Below are positions 16,198 to 25,034 of a DNA stretch of 64,000 nt, piece after piece (within the stretch, counting starts at the first letter, position 1; the number at the start of each line of letters is the position of its first letter). The stretch spans positions 682,001 through 746,000 of the forward strand of contig AP025763.1 in assembly GCA_027943745.1 (NCBI GenBank), in the 5' to 3' direction. Origin of the DNA: Neptuniibacter victor. GTDB lineage: Bacteria; Pseudomonadota; Gammaproteobacteria; Pseudomonadales; Balneatricaceae. The notes beneath the pieces were generated by a model that was not told the DNA's origin, ran no database searches, and saw nothing but the letters and a program-made list of their open reading frames with translations. The position numbers were made by a program, and so were the translations under genes.

Positions 16198-16421
16198 GGC
16201 GCTCTAGTTCTTCCGAAAAGTATTTTCTGAAAATCAGTATATGTCGGCCTTCCCGAATGTTTGGGAAGCACAAATAAACCCGGCATTATACAGGTTAAAC
16301 CTAGTGGCTGGCGAGGGATTGCGAACGATGTTTTGGGCTATTTTGGTGTGATCTTCCTCTGTGTAGGGATGTTTCGACACAGTGGACGCATTTCATTTGG
16401 GCCTACTTCAGGGAATAGTGA

Positions 16422-16452
16422 TGAATTCCTTATCTATAATAAAAGGAATTCA
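16422..16452. promoter_or_regulatory. Inverted repeat enclosing a -10 box before the dioxygenase gene
   Basis: TGAATTCCTT (16422-16431) pairs perfectly with AAGGAATTCA (16443-16452). The 11-bp centre holds TATAAT at 16435-16440. No good -35 sits 17 bp upstream. A repressor or activator site overlapping the promoter of the gene at 16475 is the simplest reading (inference). Confidence 0.5.
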
Positions 16453-16474
16453 AATATGATGTGGAGGGATAATC

Positions 16475-17602
16475 ATGAAGTCATGTTATGCCACACGTGG
16501 TTTTTTAGCTTGCGCAGATCCCGCTAGTGAACTGACTCTAGGTGAGCCTTTTGAGGTGCTTGATCAGGTGGGCCGTTCACTGCCAAGTCTTCTGCTAGAG
16601 AACGATGCTCGGGACTATTTGCTCAAAGTGCATGTGCCCGATTGGCCGTATATCAATATTCCTGATGATCTCTGGCCGCAAGCGTGTTTGTACTACGTAC
16701 GTTTAGGGTTTATTGCCTCGGGTTATATTAATCAGGTAGGTCAGCCTGCCTGCCATGCACTGCCAACCAACCTTGCCCGCCCTTTATGCAAAATCGCGAC
16801 GTTACTACAGCGTCCGCCAATATTGAGTTATGACGGTTATGCTCTGTATAACTGGAAGCGATTCGATCTTAAAAAGCCTGTCGAGTTAGGCAATATTGAT
16901 ACGCTGCAAAATTTTGTGCACCTTTATGATGAGCACTGGTTTATCTTAGTTCATGTGGAGATCGAGGCACTCGCTGCCGATATTGTCGATGCAGTAGTAG
17001 GACTGAAGGCTACATTAAATAAAGGGCCGCAGGATCTTACCGCTAAACAGGTAGATAGTGCTTTAGATAGAGTTGCTGTTGCGATGACGAAGATTATTCA
17101 GGTGTTACAACGTATCCCCGACAAGATGTCGGATGATCTCTATTTTGCTAAATTTCGCCCATATATTGGTCAGTTTAAGGACGTTGTTTATCAAGGCGTA
17201 AATATCGAACCGATCAGCTTTCGTGGCGAAACCGGGGCGCAAAGTTCGATCATGCCACTACTGACTGAGTTTATGAAGATTCCCCATCAGGATAATAAAT
17301 TGACTCGCCACCTATACGACATGCGTCAATATATGCCGCATGATCATCGATTATTGCTGGCAGAAGTTCGAGCGATGCAAGACATTAAAATGTGTGCGAG
17401 TGATGAAAAGTTTGATGCTGTTTTAGAGCTGATGGCCTGTTTTCGTGAGGTCCATTATCACTGGGCGATTAAATATATTGCGCGCCGTTGTAATGATCAG
17501 CAGGGAACGGGTGGGACGCCCTTTATGCGTTGGCTTAAGTTTTTAATTGAAGAAACTAGAGCCCATAAATGCGATGGCTCACATGGGACTGTTGTCGCAT
17601 GA
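16475..17602 (+). CDS. Indoleamine 2,3-dioxygenase-family haem protein
   Basis: The protein has 375 residues. Family signatures match indoleamine 2,3-dioxygenase: RPPILSYDGYALYNWKRFD (113-131), SFRGETGAQSSIMPLL (248-263), MRQYMPHDHRLLLAEV (283-298) and QGTGGTPFMRWLKF (343-356). His327 in VHYHWAIKYIARR aligns with the human proximal haem ligand His346; Arg228 and Phe224 align with Arg231 and Phe227, while human Phe226 is Tyr223 here. The expected reaction is oxidative opening of the indole ring of tryptophan or a related indole to an N-formylkynurenine-type product. No kynurenine-pathway gene is nearby, so the real substrate is open. GGAGGG precedes the ATG. It interrupts the holC-valS neighbourhood on the opposite strand. 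Confidence 0.85.
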   Translation: MKSCYATRGFLACADPASELTLGEPFEVLDQVGRSLPSLLLENDARDYLLKVHVPDWPYINIPDDLWPQACLYYVRLGFIASGYINQVGQPACHALPTNLARPLCKIATLLQRPPILSYDGYALYNWKRFDLKKPVELGNIDTLQNFVHLYDEHWFILVHVEIEALAADIVDAVVGLKATLNKGPQDLTAKQVDSALDRVAVAMTKIIQVLQRIPDKMSDDLYFAKFRPYIGQFKDVVYQGVNIEPISFRGETGAQSSIMPLLTEFMKIPHQDNKLTRHLYDMRQYMPHDHRLLLAEVRAMQDIKMCASDEKFDAVLELMACFREVHYHWAIKYIARRCNDQQGTGGTPFMRWLKFLIEETRAHKCDGSHGTVVA

Positions 17603-17643
17603 ATGTGTCGCATGAATGTGTCGCATGAATGTGTTGCGTGAAC
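17592..17643. repeat. 13-bp tandem repeat spanning the dioxygenase stop codon
   Basis: Four units (17592-17604, 17605-17617, 17618-17630, 17631-17643) follow GTGTCGCATGAAT. The middle two are identical, the last has three changes. The first unit contains the stop TGA at 17600-17602. Confidence 0.85.
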
Positions 17644-17697
17644 CTATTGCCTTGAAGTGTTTTATAAGCTTTTTTATTCATCGATTGCGCTTTGAGG

Positions 17698-18132
17698 TTA
17701 GTTTTTCTTGCGCATATCGTGCATATCAATTTGAACGCCGCTGCTTTGGTATACCTTATAGTTAGCACGCGTTGCGGTAAGTATGTCCTCACTTTGCACA
17801 ACAACTTCGAGGATGCGATCGAACTCCAGTGCATCCTCGGGGATCGATAAGTCGAGATTAACGTAAACATCTTTATGGTGAGGGCGTTGCTGATCCCAAC
17901 CAATTTTGACGCCCGCATTATCTTTCTCATCTATAAGGCTATGAGGGATAAACGATTCTGGGCGGTATTCCCAGAGCAGCTGATCGATACGTTGAGCTTC
18001 AGTTTCATTGCTCGCTTGGATGAAAATCTCATGGCCTAAGGCGCGAATTTTCTCAACCAAACGGCAAAGAAAGCGAGCCCGGGCATCCGGGTCGCTAGAA
18101 GGCAAGACGTAAAAATCAGCTTTACTGGTCAT
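17698..18132 (-). CDS. holC: DNA polymerase III chi subunit
   Basis: The protein has 144 residues (E. coli HolC 147). It links the clamp-loader psi subunit to SSB during replication. Recognisable features are the N-terminal ADFYVLPSSDPDARARFLCRL, A-x-x-I-D-Q-L-L-W-E-Y-R-P-E-S-F-I-P-H and the C-terminal R-A-N-Y-K-V-Y-Q region. It lies 19 bp downstream of pepA on the same strand, as in many gammaproteobacteria, so the two are probably cotranscribed. The normal downstream neighbour valS is displaced by the dioxygenase gene. Confidence 0.95.
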   Translation of the reverse strand: MTSKADFYVLPSSDPDARARFLCRLVEKIRALGHEIFIQASNETEAQRIDQLLWEYRPESFIPHSLIDEKDNAGVKIGWDQQRPHHKDVYVNLDLSIPEDALEFDRILEVVVQSEDILTATRANYKVYQSSGVQIDMHDMRKKN

Positions 18133-18151
18133 CTGTATTCGGTCCGCTCGA

Positions 18152-19648
18152 TTATTCTTCGTCTGCTGCTTGGTTTAGCAAGTATTGTGTCAGTAGAGGA
18201 ACACAGCGGCCTGTTGCGCCTTTTGCTTTTCCGCCACTATGCCAAGCGACACCCGCAATATCTAAGTGTGCCCAGCGATACTCTTTAGTAAAACGGGATA
18301 GGAAGCACGCTGCGGTAATAGTGCCCGCAGGACGTCCACCAATATTGGCGATGTCGGCAAAGTTTGAATCCAGTTGCTCTTGGAATTCATCCCAAAGCGG
18401 TAGCTGCCAAGCTTTATCAGACGCTTGATTACCGGCTTGGATTAGCTCTTGAGCTAAATCATCGTTATTTGATAATACGCCAGTGGCGTGGTGGCCTAGC
18501 GCGATGATGCAAGCACCCGTTAATGTTGCGATATCGACTACTGAAGCCGGCTCAAAACGACCCGCATAGGTGAGTGCGTCACATAAGACTAAACGGCCTT
18601 CAGCATCGGTATTAAGAATCTCAACTGTTTGCCCTGACATGGTTGTAACGATGTCACCAGGTTTAGTTGCATTGCCGCTTGGCATGTTTTCTGCCGCTGC
18701 AACAATGCCCACGACATTGATCGGCAGTGCCATTTCGCATAGTGCTGTCATGGCACCGAAAACGCTGGCTGCACCACACATATCAAATTTCATCTCATCC
18801 ATGCCGCCGCCAGGCTTCAGAGAGATACCACCTGTATCGAAGGTGATGCCTTTACCAACGAGTACGTGTGGTTTTTCACCCTCAGGGCCGCCTTTGTATT
18901 CCATCACGATAAGCTTTGATGGTTGATCGCTACCTGTACCGACAGAAAGTAGGCAGTGCATTCCTAGCTCAGCCATCTCTTCTTCATCAACGATGGTCGT
19001 TGTTAGGTCTTCAAATTCATCATCTAGCTCTAGTGCTTGGTCCGCTAGATACGTAGGTGTACAAATATTGCCTGGTAAGTTACCCAGATCTCGAGCGATG
19101 CTCATGCCATTAACGATGGAGGTGCCATCCAATAGTGACGTTTCAGCAAGGTCAGCATTCTCTTCGTTTACGAAGATGGCGATTTGTTCAAGTTTTAGTG
19201 GGTCGGCTTTTTTACTCTTAGTTTCATCATAGTTGTAGAGCTCAGCACCGCTCCATTCAACTAAGTGACGTAGTTGGCGATATTGATCGCTATCGTCTGA
19301 CAAGGTGCAATCTAGGGCGAAAACCACTGTTGCCACGCCCGTGCTTTTGACAACGCCCATCGCGGCCGTGATAGCTTTACGGAAGTTGCGATTGTTACGG
19401 TCGTCTTCTTTACCAAAGCCTAAAAGGAGCACGCGTTTCGCAGCAAGACCAGGTACTTTATGTAGTAACAAGGTCTGTGCATTTTTGCCGCTGATATCGC
19501 CGCCTTTCAGAATCTCGCTGATATAACCAGAACTCGCTTCGTCGGCAGCTTTGGCGGCAGGTGATAGGCTGGCATCAGCTTCGATAGCAATAATAAGGCA
19601 TTCAGTTTCGAGTGATGCTATATCACCGTTTACAATTTCAAAATCCAT
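18152..19648 (-). CDS. pepA: Cytosol (leucyl) aminopeptidase A
   Basis: This is an M17 di-metal aminopeptidase of 498 residues that removes N-terminal residues from peptides; in E. coli PepA also binds DNA in Xer recombination and carAB control. The signature NTDAEGRL is near residue 345. The metal-binding GKGITFDTGGISLKPG and DMCGAASVFGAM segments are present. I start at the ATG at 19648, which has GGAG 6 bp upstream and gives the usual N-terminus (MDFEIVNGD); a 14-codon upstream extension is not supported. It is divergent from lptF across 226 bp and is followed by holC. Confidence 0.97.
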   Translation of the reverse strand: MDFEIVNGDIASLETECLIIAIEADASLSPAAKAADEASSGYISEILKGGDISGKNAQTLLLHKVPGLAAKRVLLLGFGKEDDRNNRNFRKAITAAMGVVKSTGVATVVFALDCTLSDDSDQYRQLRHLVEWSGAELYNYDETKSKKADPLKLEQIAIFVNEENADLAETSLLDGTSIVNGMSIARDLGNLPGNICTPTYLADQALELDDEFEDLTTTIVDEEEMAELGMHCLLSVGTGSDQPSKLIVMEYKGGPEGEKPHVLVGKGITFDTGGISLKPGGGMDEMKFDMCGAASVFGAMTALCEMALPINVVGIVAAAENMPSGNATKPGDIVTTMSGQTVEILNTDAEGRLVLCDALTYAGRFEPASVVDIATLTGACIIALGHHATGVLSNNDDLAQELIQAGNQASDKAWQLPLWDEFQEQLDSNFADIANIGGRPAGTITAACFLSRFTKEYRWAHLDIAGVAWHSGGKAKGATGRCVPLLTQYLLNQAADEE

Positions 19649-19874
19649 GTTGGCTCCAACTTGTAGCGTGTGTACGTCTGAACAAGACATTGTCTGCGGA
19701 TTAAAGGATAATGCCGGATACTATATAGTTGAGTGACCAGATACTAAATAGGTTTTCGGTATCGGTTTTACAAACTAATGAAGCCGGTTTTTGTAACTAT
19801 CCGCTTTGTTTGATGTTAAAGCCCAATAATATAAACCATTTTTGTGTCAGTAACAGTTTTCGCAAGGACATAGA

Positions 19875-20993
19875 GTGATCGTTTTTCGCTATTTAGCGCG
19901 TGAAGTACTGCTCAGCATGCTCGCTGTCAGTTCTGTTTTGCTTATCATTATTATGAGCGGGCGCTTTGTTAAGTACCTTTCTCGAGCAGCCATGGGAGAG
20001 TTAGATCCCGGTGTGCTGTTTTCTATTATGCTGTATCGCCTGCCAGGCTTTCTTGAATTGATACTGCCTTTGGGACTGTTTCTTGGTTTCTTGTTGGGCT
20101 ATGGCAGGCTTTATCTTGAAAGTGAGATGACGGTATTAGAAGCCTGCGGTATGAGCAGACGGCGTTTGGTTGCTTATTCAATGGGGCCAGCACTACTGGT
20201 CGCGGTGATTGTTGGCGTTTTATCGTCAGTGATATCCCCTTATGGCGCCTCTGAAACAAATAAAATTTTCGATCAGCAAGAAAACCGTAGTGAGCTTGAG
20301 AGTCTTGTACCTGGACGCTTCCAGCGGCAAAAGGATAGTGCGCGTGTGACCTATACCGATTCGGTCGGTAAGGATGGCCAACTAGGCATGATCTTTATGG
20401 CGGATCGTAACAAGAGCAATCAACGTTTACAGATCACACTTGCGCAAAGTGGTAATACCATGACGGATGCGGATCGAGGCCAACGCTTTTTAGTGCTTGA
20501 GGAGGGGTATCGCTACGAAGGCGTGCCAGGGCTTGGGGATTATATCGAGTTAGGGTTTGCTCGCTACGGAAGTGAAATTGAGCGTAAAAACAGTGAAATT
20601 CGTTATGATAATGTCGAAGCGCTACCTACCTCAGTTTTGTGGTCTTCAGTAGAGCCAGAGCAGCGCGCACAACTGAATTGGCGTCTTTCACTGCCCGTGT
20701 TAGCAATTGTGGTGACTCTATTGGCGGTGCCATTGAGTCGAGTTAACCCAAGACAAGGTCGCTTTGCTCGTTTGGTGCCATCGATACTGATCTATCTAGC
20801 GTATATCTCAATTTTGAGCAGTGTGACGAGTCAAGTAAGTGAAGGTGAATCGAGCCCGATAGCGATCTGGATGGTTCATTTAGGTTTTACCGCATTGGCG
20901 GTCAATATGATTCTGTTTGGTGGTTTCTGGAGTCGCTTATATAACCAGATACCGATGCCTAAGTTACGTCTTCCTTGGAAGAAAGCCGCATGA
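19875..20993 (+). CDS. lptF: LPS export permease LptF
   Basis: The protein has 372 residues. It is one half of the LptB2FGC inner-membrane ABC complex that extracts lipopolysaccharide from the inner membrane. Six transmembrane helices fit: three at the N-terminus (LLSMLAVSSVLLIIIMSG, LPLGLFLGFLLGYGRLY, GPALLVAVIVGVLSSVIS), a periplasmic beta-jellyroll at about 125-260, and three at the C-terminus. The GTG start has AAGGA 6 bp upstream and matches the family N-terminus (IVFRYLAREVL). It overlaps lptG by 4 bp, so they are translationally coupled. Confidence 0.96.
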   Translation: MIVFRYLAREVLLSMLAVSSVLLIIIMSGRFVKYLSRAAMGELDPGVLFSIMLYRLPGFLELILPLGLFLGFLLGYGRLYLESEMTVLEACGMSRRRLVAYSMGPALLVAVIVGVLSSVISPYGASETNKIFDQQENRSELESLVPGRFQRQKDSARVTYTDSVGKDGQLGMIFMADRNKSNQRLQITLAQSGNTMTDADRGQRFLVLEEGYRYEGVPGLGDYIELGFARYGSEIERKNSEIRYDNVEALPTSVLWSSVEPEQRAQLNWRLSLPVLAIVVTLLAVPLSRVNPRQGRFARLVPSILIYLAYISILSSVTSQVSEGESSPIAIWMVHLGFTALAVNMILFGGFWSRLYNQIPMPKLRLPWKKAA

Positions 20994-22078
20994 AAATATT
21001 AGATCTTTACGTAGCTAAACATGTGTTAGGCGGTTTTTTAATCGTACTTCTCGTGGTCGCCGGGTTGGATATGCTCTTTGCATTGGTTGAAGAGTTGAAA
21101 GAGGTTGGAGGCAACTATACCTTCGCGAGTGCTGTTCAATATGTATTGCTAACGGCACCGCGTCGCCTTTACGAATTTATTCCTTTATCAAGTTTGATCG
21201 GTTGCCTAATGGGGCTGGGCATTTTGGCTTCTAGTTCTGAACTAACAGTGATGCGTGCTGCGGGTATTTCGACCTTGGGGATCATTGTTTCAGTGATGAA
21301 GCCTGTGCTCTTAATCATCGTTATAGCATTGGGCTTAGGGGAATTTGTTGTTCCGCATACAGAGCAGAGTGCACAAAGTCATCGTCAAGTCATGCTGACT
21401 GGAGATGGCGCTATCTATGATGCTAGCCGTGTTTGGCACCGTGATGAGATGACCTTTCTGCATATTAACGCCGTTATTCCAGATGGGTCGGTACGCGGGC
21501 TAACCCGTTATGAATTTAATGATGATTTGACCTTAGCTCGCTCTAGCTTTGCAGAGGAAGCACGCTTTGATGGTTCGCAGTGGACGCTTACTAATATTGA
21601 AGAAACACGGTTTGCTGTGGCTGAGGGCTTACCTGAAGAGGAGATCGGTTCGCTTTCAACGGCCGTGATCGACAGTGAAGTATGGCGCAGCGGGTTAACA
21701 CCAGAGCTCCTGCAAGTGGTCATGGTAAAACCCACGAATCTTTCTATGTCAGGGTTGCTGGCTTACAGCGCCTATCTTGATGAGCAAGGATTGGCGTCAG
21801 CTCAGTATCGTATCGCTTTCTGGACTAAGCTCTTACTTCCGCTGGCGATATTTGCACTGGTCTTAGTGGCGATGTCATTTATCTTCGGTCCGCTAAGAAG
21901 CGTAACCTTAGGGCAGCGTTTGATTACCGGGATTATTGTGGGACTGGCGTTTAAGTTGACCCAAGATATTTTAGGTCCAACGAGTGCGGTATTTGGTTTC
22001 CCTCCTTTTGTCGCGGTGATGATTCCTATCGCAATCTGTATCGGTTTAGGGTTTTGGTTGCTCAATCGGGCGAAGTAA
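20990..22078 (+). CDS. lptG: LPS export permease LptG
   Basis: The protein has 362 residues and is the partner of LptF, with the same 3 + jellyroll + 3 topology. The start is the ATG at 20990 that overlaps the lptF stop in ATGA; the frame extends five codons upstream but the overlap start gives the family N-terminus MKILDLYVAKHVL. The motif ELTVMRAAGIST, near the coupling-helix region contacting LptB, is conserved. A stem-loop at 22143 ends the two-gene operon. The other Lpt genes are not in the window. Confidence 0.96.
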   Translation: MKILDLYVAKHVLGGFLIVLLVVAGLDMLFALVEELKEVGGNYTFASAVQYVLLTAPRRLYEFIPLSSLIGCLMGLGILASSSELTVMRAAGISTLGIIVSVMKPVLLIIVIALGLGEFVVPHTEQSAQSHRQVMLTGDGAIYDASRVWHRDEMTFLHINAVIPDGSVRGLTRYEFNDDLTLARSSFAEEARFDGSQWTLTNIEETRFAVAEGLPEEEIGSLSTAVIDSEVWRSGLTPELLQVVMVKPTNLSMSGLLAYSAYLDEQGLASAQYRIAFWTKLLLPLAIFALVLVAMSFIFGPLRSVTLGQRLITGIIVGLAFKLTQDILGPTSAVFGFPPFVAVMIPIAICIGLGFWLLNRAK

Positions 22079-22142
22079 TGCATCGATGATACCCTTGTTT
22101 TACCAACAAGAGCTGGAACCTGTTGAGGCGGACTCAGAAGTA

Positions 22143-22166
22143 AGGCAACCTAACCTTAGGTTGCCT
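22143..22166 (+). terminator. Terminator after lptG
   Basis: AGGCAACCT (22143-22151) pairs with AGGTTGCCT (22158-22166) across a 6-nt loop that can itself pair further, followed by an AT-rich stretch. It also lies at the 3' end of the convergent RDD gene. Confidence 0.55.
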
Positions 22167-22188
22167 ATTTATCATTCTTTTAAGGCTA

Positions 22189-22647
22189 TTATTCTAAGAT
22201 TTTAGCATTTTTGGGAAGTTCAACGACGTGTGTTCCCGATGCTAAATCATGCCACGTCATCTTGTTTTTACTAACAAACATCCAAAGAAAGCCTACGCCC
22301 GCTGCGCCTAAGGATATTATTCCTACAATATAGCGTAGTAAGCACTGGCCGAAATTGAGGCGGTGTCCTTCAGTGGTTTGAACGCGTAAACGCCATGCGA
22401 GCATCCCTAGTGTTTGCCCATTTCTCATCCAGAAGAAGGACAAGAAAAGGTAGGTGAGTACAAACAAAAAAGACTGGAATAACGGTCCTTCAACGGCTTC
22501 ACCTGCATTAAATGCAGTGGTCACGACACCGGTTGCAACCATCAACAGTGAGATGATGAGCAGCATGTCATAGATGAAAGCGCCTAAACGTTTAAGCGGG
22601 CTGGCAACGGTTACATCTGAATAAGTTTCTTTAAATGATCGAGTCAT
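22189..22647 (-). CDS. RDD-family membrane protein
   Basis: The protein has 152 residues with the RDD layout: PLKRLGAFIYDMLLIISLLM in helix one (Arg and Asp of the RDD name), a second helix near 58-73, the family motif NGQTLGMLAWRLRVQTTEG, and a third helix near 100-125 followed by KNKMTWHDLASGTHVV, where D in WHDLASGT is the third family residue. RDD proteins are small inner-membrane proteins; some have been linked to cation transport, most have unknown function. It is 39 bp downstream of the YeeE/YedE gene on the same strand and may be cotranscribed. Confidence 0.9.
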   Translation of the reverse strand: MTRSFKETYSDVTVASPLKRLGAFIYDMLLIISLLMVATGVVTTAFNAGEAVEGPLFQSFLFVLTYLFLSFFWMRNGQTLGMLAWRLRVQTTEGHRLNFGQCLLRYIVGIISLGAAGVGFLWMFVSKNKMTWHDLASGTHVVELPKNAKILE

Positions 22648-22686
22648 CGAATATTCGCTGTTAGTGTTAGCTCTGAGTTAATGAAT

Positions 22687-23931
22687 TTAGCACGCGCTTC
22701 GGGTTGATGTTTTAGTATCAAGTTTAAATAGAGGGCGAAGATAGCTCCCTACATAGCTCCCAGCAAATGCGGCGACTAGCCACAGCCAGCCATGTAAACT
22801 TCCGGAAGCAATACCTCCAAAATACGCGCCGATATTACAGCCAAATGCTATGGTTGCGCCATAGCCAAGCATGACTCCACCGAGTAATGCTGCGATCCAA
22901 TGTAGAAAGGGTAAGCGCCATTGGAATGAAAACTTACCGGCCATGGCCGCAGCAAGGAAAGCACCTAACAGCACACCCGCATTCATCACTGAATTAACGT
23001 CGCTACTCAATGATTCCTCTAGCGCTATTTCGCGACCGGGTTGTAACCAGTATGTCCAGAAATCAAATTCTAATTCCATCTCTAACAGCATGGCAAGTTT
23101 GGCACCCCATAAAGGGTAGGCCACAGCGACAGCCCAAGGGCGTCCTGTTAATGCTAATGTGGCGAAATTTAAAAGGGCTAGAACTAATGCCCCCCAAATG
23201 AAAGGCCAAGGGCCTTGGAGGTATCTGCGCCAGTTAGTGATGTCGCGTAAGGGACGATCGGTTTCTACTTCGCCATGGGTCCTTTTTTCTAGCCACGCAG
23301 TAAAGCTAGCAATCGCTGCAAAAATCACCAGATTGAGAATGATCGCGCCGAGAATGCCGTTCTCTTCTATCAGAGAAACCGGCGCTAGTTGTGGGAGTTC
23401 CATCCACCATTCGTAGTCTGCTGTCGCCCATAGGCCCCCGACCATAAAGCCAAACATGCTAGGAATAGCACGTAGTTGTCCGCCGCCTGCATGGTATAAG
23501 TTTCCTGAAGCGCAGCCGTTACCGAGCTGCATGCCGATTCCAAAAATAAATGCACCGATTAGGACGGAAAAGCCTAAGGGGCGGACATATCCACGTACCT
23601 CTTCACCGAACAGCTCGCCTGCACCTAGTGCGGGGAAGAATAAGCAAACTGCAACCGCCAACATCAGCATTTGAGCCCGTAAACCACGTCCCCGGCGGTT
23701 GATGATGAAGTTTCGCCACGCGGTAGTGAAGCCAAATGAGGCATGGTACAGGGCTAGGCCGAGTAAACCACCAATGAGCATCAGCCACATCTGCATGGAT
23801 GATTCATTACTGTTCAACCAATAAAGGCTGTAGGCAAATACTCCAGCCGCAATGGCGGTAATCAGCGTATTTCGGTTACTAACAGGGTTGATGCTGGTGA
23901 CATCTGATGGGGGCGTTTGCACGCTATTCAT
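22687..23931 (-). CDS. YeeE/YedE (TsuA-like) sulfur-compound transporter
   Basis: The protein has 414 residues and about ten or more membrane helices in two DUF395 (sulf_transp) repeats. The conserved pore cysteines sit in GMQLGNGCASGNLYHAGGG and IAFGCNIGAYFGGIASGSLHGW. The crystallised member, TsuA/YeeE, imports thiosulfate by cysteine relay, and thiosulfate is the likely cargo here (family knowledge; not proven). The usual TusA-like partner (TsuB) is not adjacent; the downstream gene is RDD. It would feed sulfane sulfur, possibly to the rhodanese at 48317. Confidence 0.9.
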   Translation of the reverse strand: MNSVQTPPSDVTSINPVSNRNTLITAIAAGVFAYSLYWLNSNESSMQMWLMLIGGLLGLALYHASFGFTTAWRNFIINRRGRGLRAQMLMLAVAVCLFFPALGAGELFGEEVRGYVRPLGFSVLIGAFIFGIGMQLGNGCASGNLYHAGGGQLRAIPSMFGFMVGGLWATADYEWWMELPQLAPVSLIEENGILGAIILNLVIFAAIASFTAWLEKRTHGEVETDRPLRDITNWRRYLQGPWPFIWGALVLALLNFATLALTGRPWAVAVAYPLWGAKLAMLLEMELEFDFWTYWLQPGREIALEESLSSDVNSVMNAGVLLGAFLAAAMAGKFSFQWRLPFLHWIAALLGGVMLGYGATIAFGCNIGAYFGGIASGSLHGWLWLVAAFAGSYVGSYLRPLFKLDTKTSTRSAC

Positions 23932-24164
23932 AGGCTATTTTCGTCGTATAGAACTGTGATGCTTGAGATGGCAAATCTTCGTTTGCTCACCAGTAAAAAA
24001 AATACTTAATTCATTACGTTACTAAGCGCATTCCTTGTGCCAAAGATCGTAAGGTTGGTCATTATATCACCAATCTCAAAAATGCTTGAATGAAATTAAC
24101 TCAGGGCTAAAAGAATAGAATTGTTCAAAATAGAAAGGCTTAAGCAGTGATGGAAAATTAAGAA
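23932..24164. other. Gene-free upstream region of the YeeE/YedE gene
   Basis: The promoter of the transporter must lie here (minus strand). No clear -35/-10 pair, operator or open frame was recognised. The stretch is AT-rich and continues to the terminator at 24165. Confidence 0.3.
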
Positions 24165-24189
24165 AAAGGCGATCACTTGGATCGCCTTT
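24165..24189 (-). terminator. Terminator of the Sel1-repeat gene
   Basis: AAAGGCGATC (24165-24174) and GATCGCCTTT (24180-24189) form a perfect 10-bp stem with a 5-nt loop. On the minus strand it is followed by TTCTTAATTTT. It begins 48 bp after the Sel1 stop. Confidence 0.75.
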
Positions 24190-24236
24190 CATTCGAGTTG
24201 CAACTGCTTTGCTGTAGTTACTGAGTGACTCAGTTA

Positions 24237-25034
24237 TTACTTGCCAATGTATTGTTGGCGATATTCCACGGCAAGTTCTTTAGCTTCTGCTAGTTCGCTA
24301 GTATTAAGCTTCATGACGAGACGCTTTTCTATCTCAACGGCAGTGCGGTTGCCTAGTTCAGCGGCATTATGCATCCAAGCGTAGGCTAAAATGTTGGTGT
24401 TTTTTCCCGCTTCAGAGCCGTGATCGTTAGAATACAGCGTACCCAAGAAAAACATTGCTTCAGTGTGGCCTTGCTCAGCTGCTTTACGGTACCAGCGCTC
24501 GGCTTCTGCAAAGTTTTGCTCTACACCCGTGCCGAAATTGTAGCTACGACCAATATTATGTTGGGCGGTTACTGATCCCTGGTCTGCTGCTTTAAGGTAC
24601 CATTCGATCGCTTTATCTGGATTACGAGGCATACCGTAGCCGAATTCAGCCATTTCACCTAAACGGTTTTGAGCTTCAGCGTTCCCAGCTTCAGCAGAAG
24701 GCTGAACCGTTGTTAATTCCACTTTGTATTCTTCGTTTTTCAGTGATCGCAGGCTATTCACACTGTCCATATGGCCCAAAGAAGCGCCGCGATTATAGAA
24801 TCGACGTGCTTTTTCAACGTCTTTATCCACACCCCAGCCGTTTTCATACATCTGGCCGACCATATTCATGGCATCAGGGTTGCCTTCTTTTGCAAACGAT
24901 TTCAGCTCTTCAAACGCGGTGGCGTAATCTTTTTTGTCAAAAGCGAGTGTGCCTTTGCCTAGATCGGCGGCCATCAGTTCAGTTGTACCAATGCTTAACA
25001 TCAAGCTTGCAGCTAAAAGAATCTGTTTCTTCAT
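24237..25034 (-). CDS. Secreted Sel1-like repeat protein
   Basis: The protein has 265 residues with a signal peptide (1-22, KKQILLAASLMLSIGT then ELMAA). The mature protein holds four to five Sel1/TPR-like repeats, seen as A-M-N-M-V-G-Q-M-Y-E-N-G-W-G-V, AQNRLGEMAEFGYGM, AQHNIGRSYNFGTGV and AMFFLGTLYSNDHGS, each followed by A-x-x-W-Y-x-K-A-A or a similar second helix. Such solenoids mediate protein-protein contacts; a periplasmic adaptor is the safest guess. Sel1 proteins occur near c-di-GMP enzymes in some genomes, and the next gene, divergent across 361 bp, is one. A functional link is only inferred. Confidence 0.88.
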   Translation of the reverse strand: MKKQILLAASLMLSIGTTELMAADLGKGTLAFDKKDYATAFEELKSFAKEGNPDAMNMVGQMYENGWGVDKDVEKARRFYNRGASLGHMDSVNSLRSLKNEEYKVELTTVQPSAEAGNAEAQNRLGEMAEFGYGMPRNPDKAIEWYLKAADQGSVTAQHNIGRSYNFGTGVEQNFAEAERWYRKAAEQGHTEAMFFLGTLYSNDHGSEAGKNTNILAYAWMHNAAELGNRTAVEIEKRLVMKLNTSELAEAKELAVEYRQQYIGK

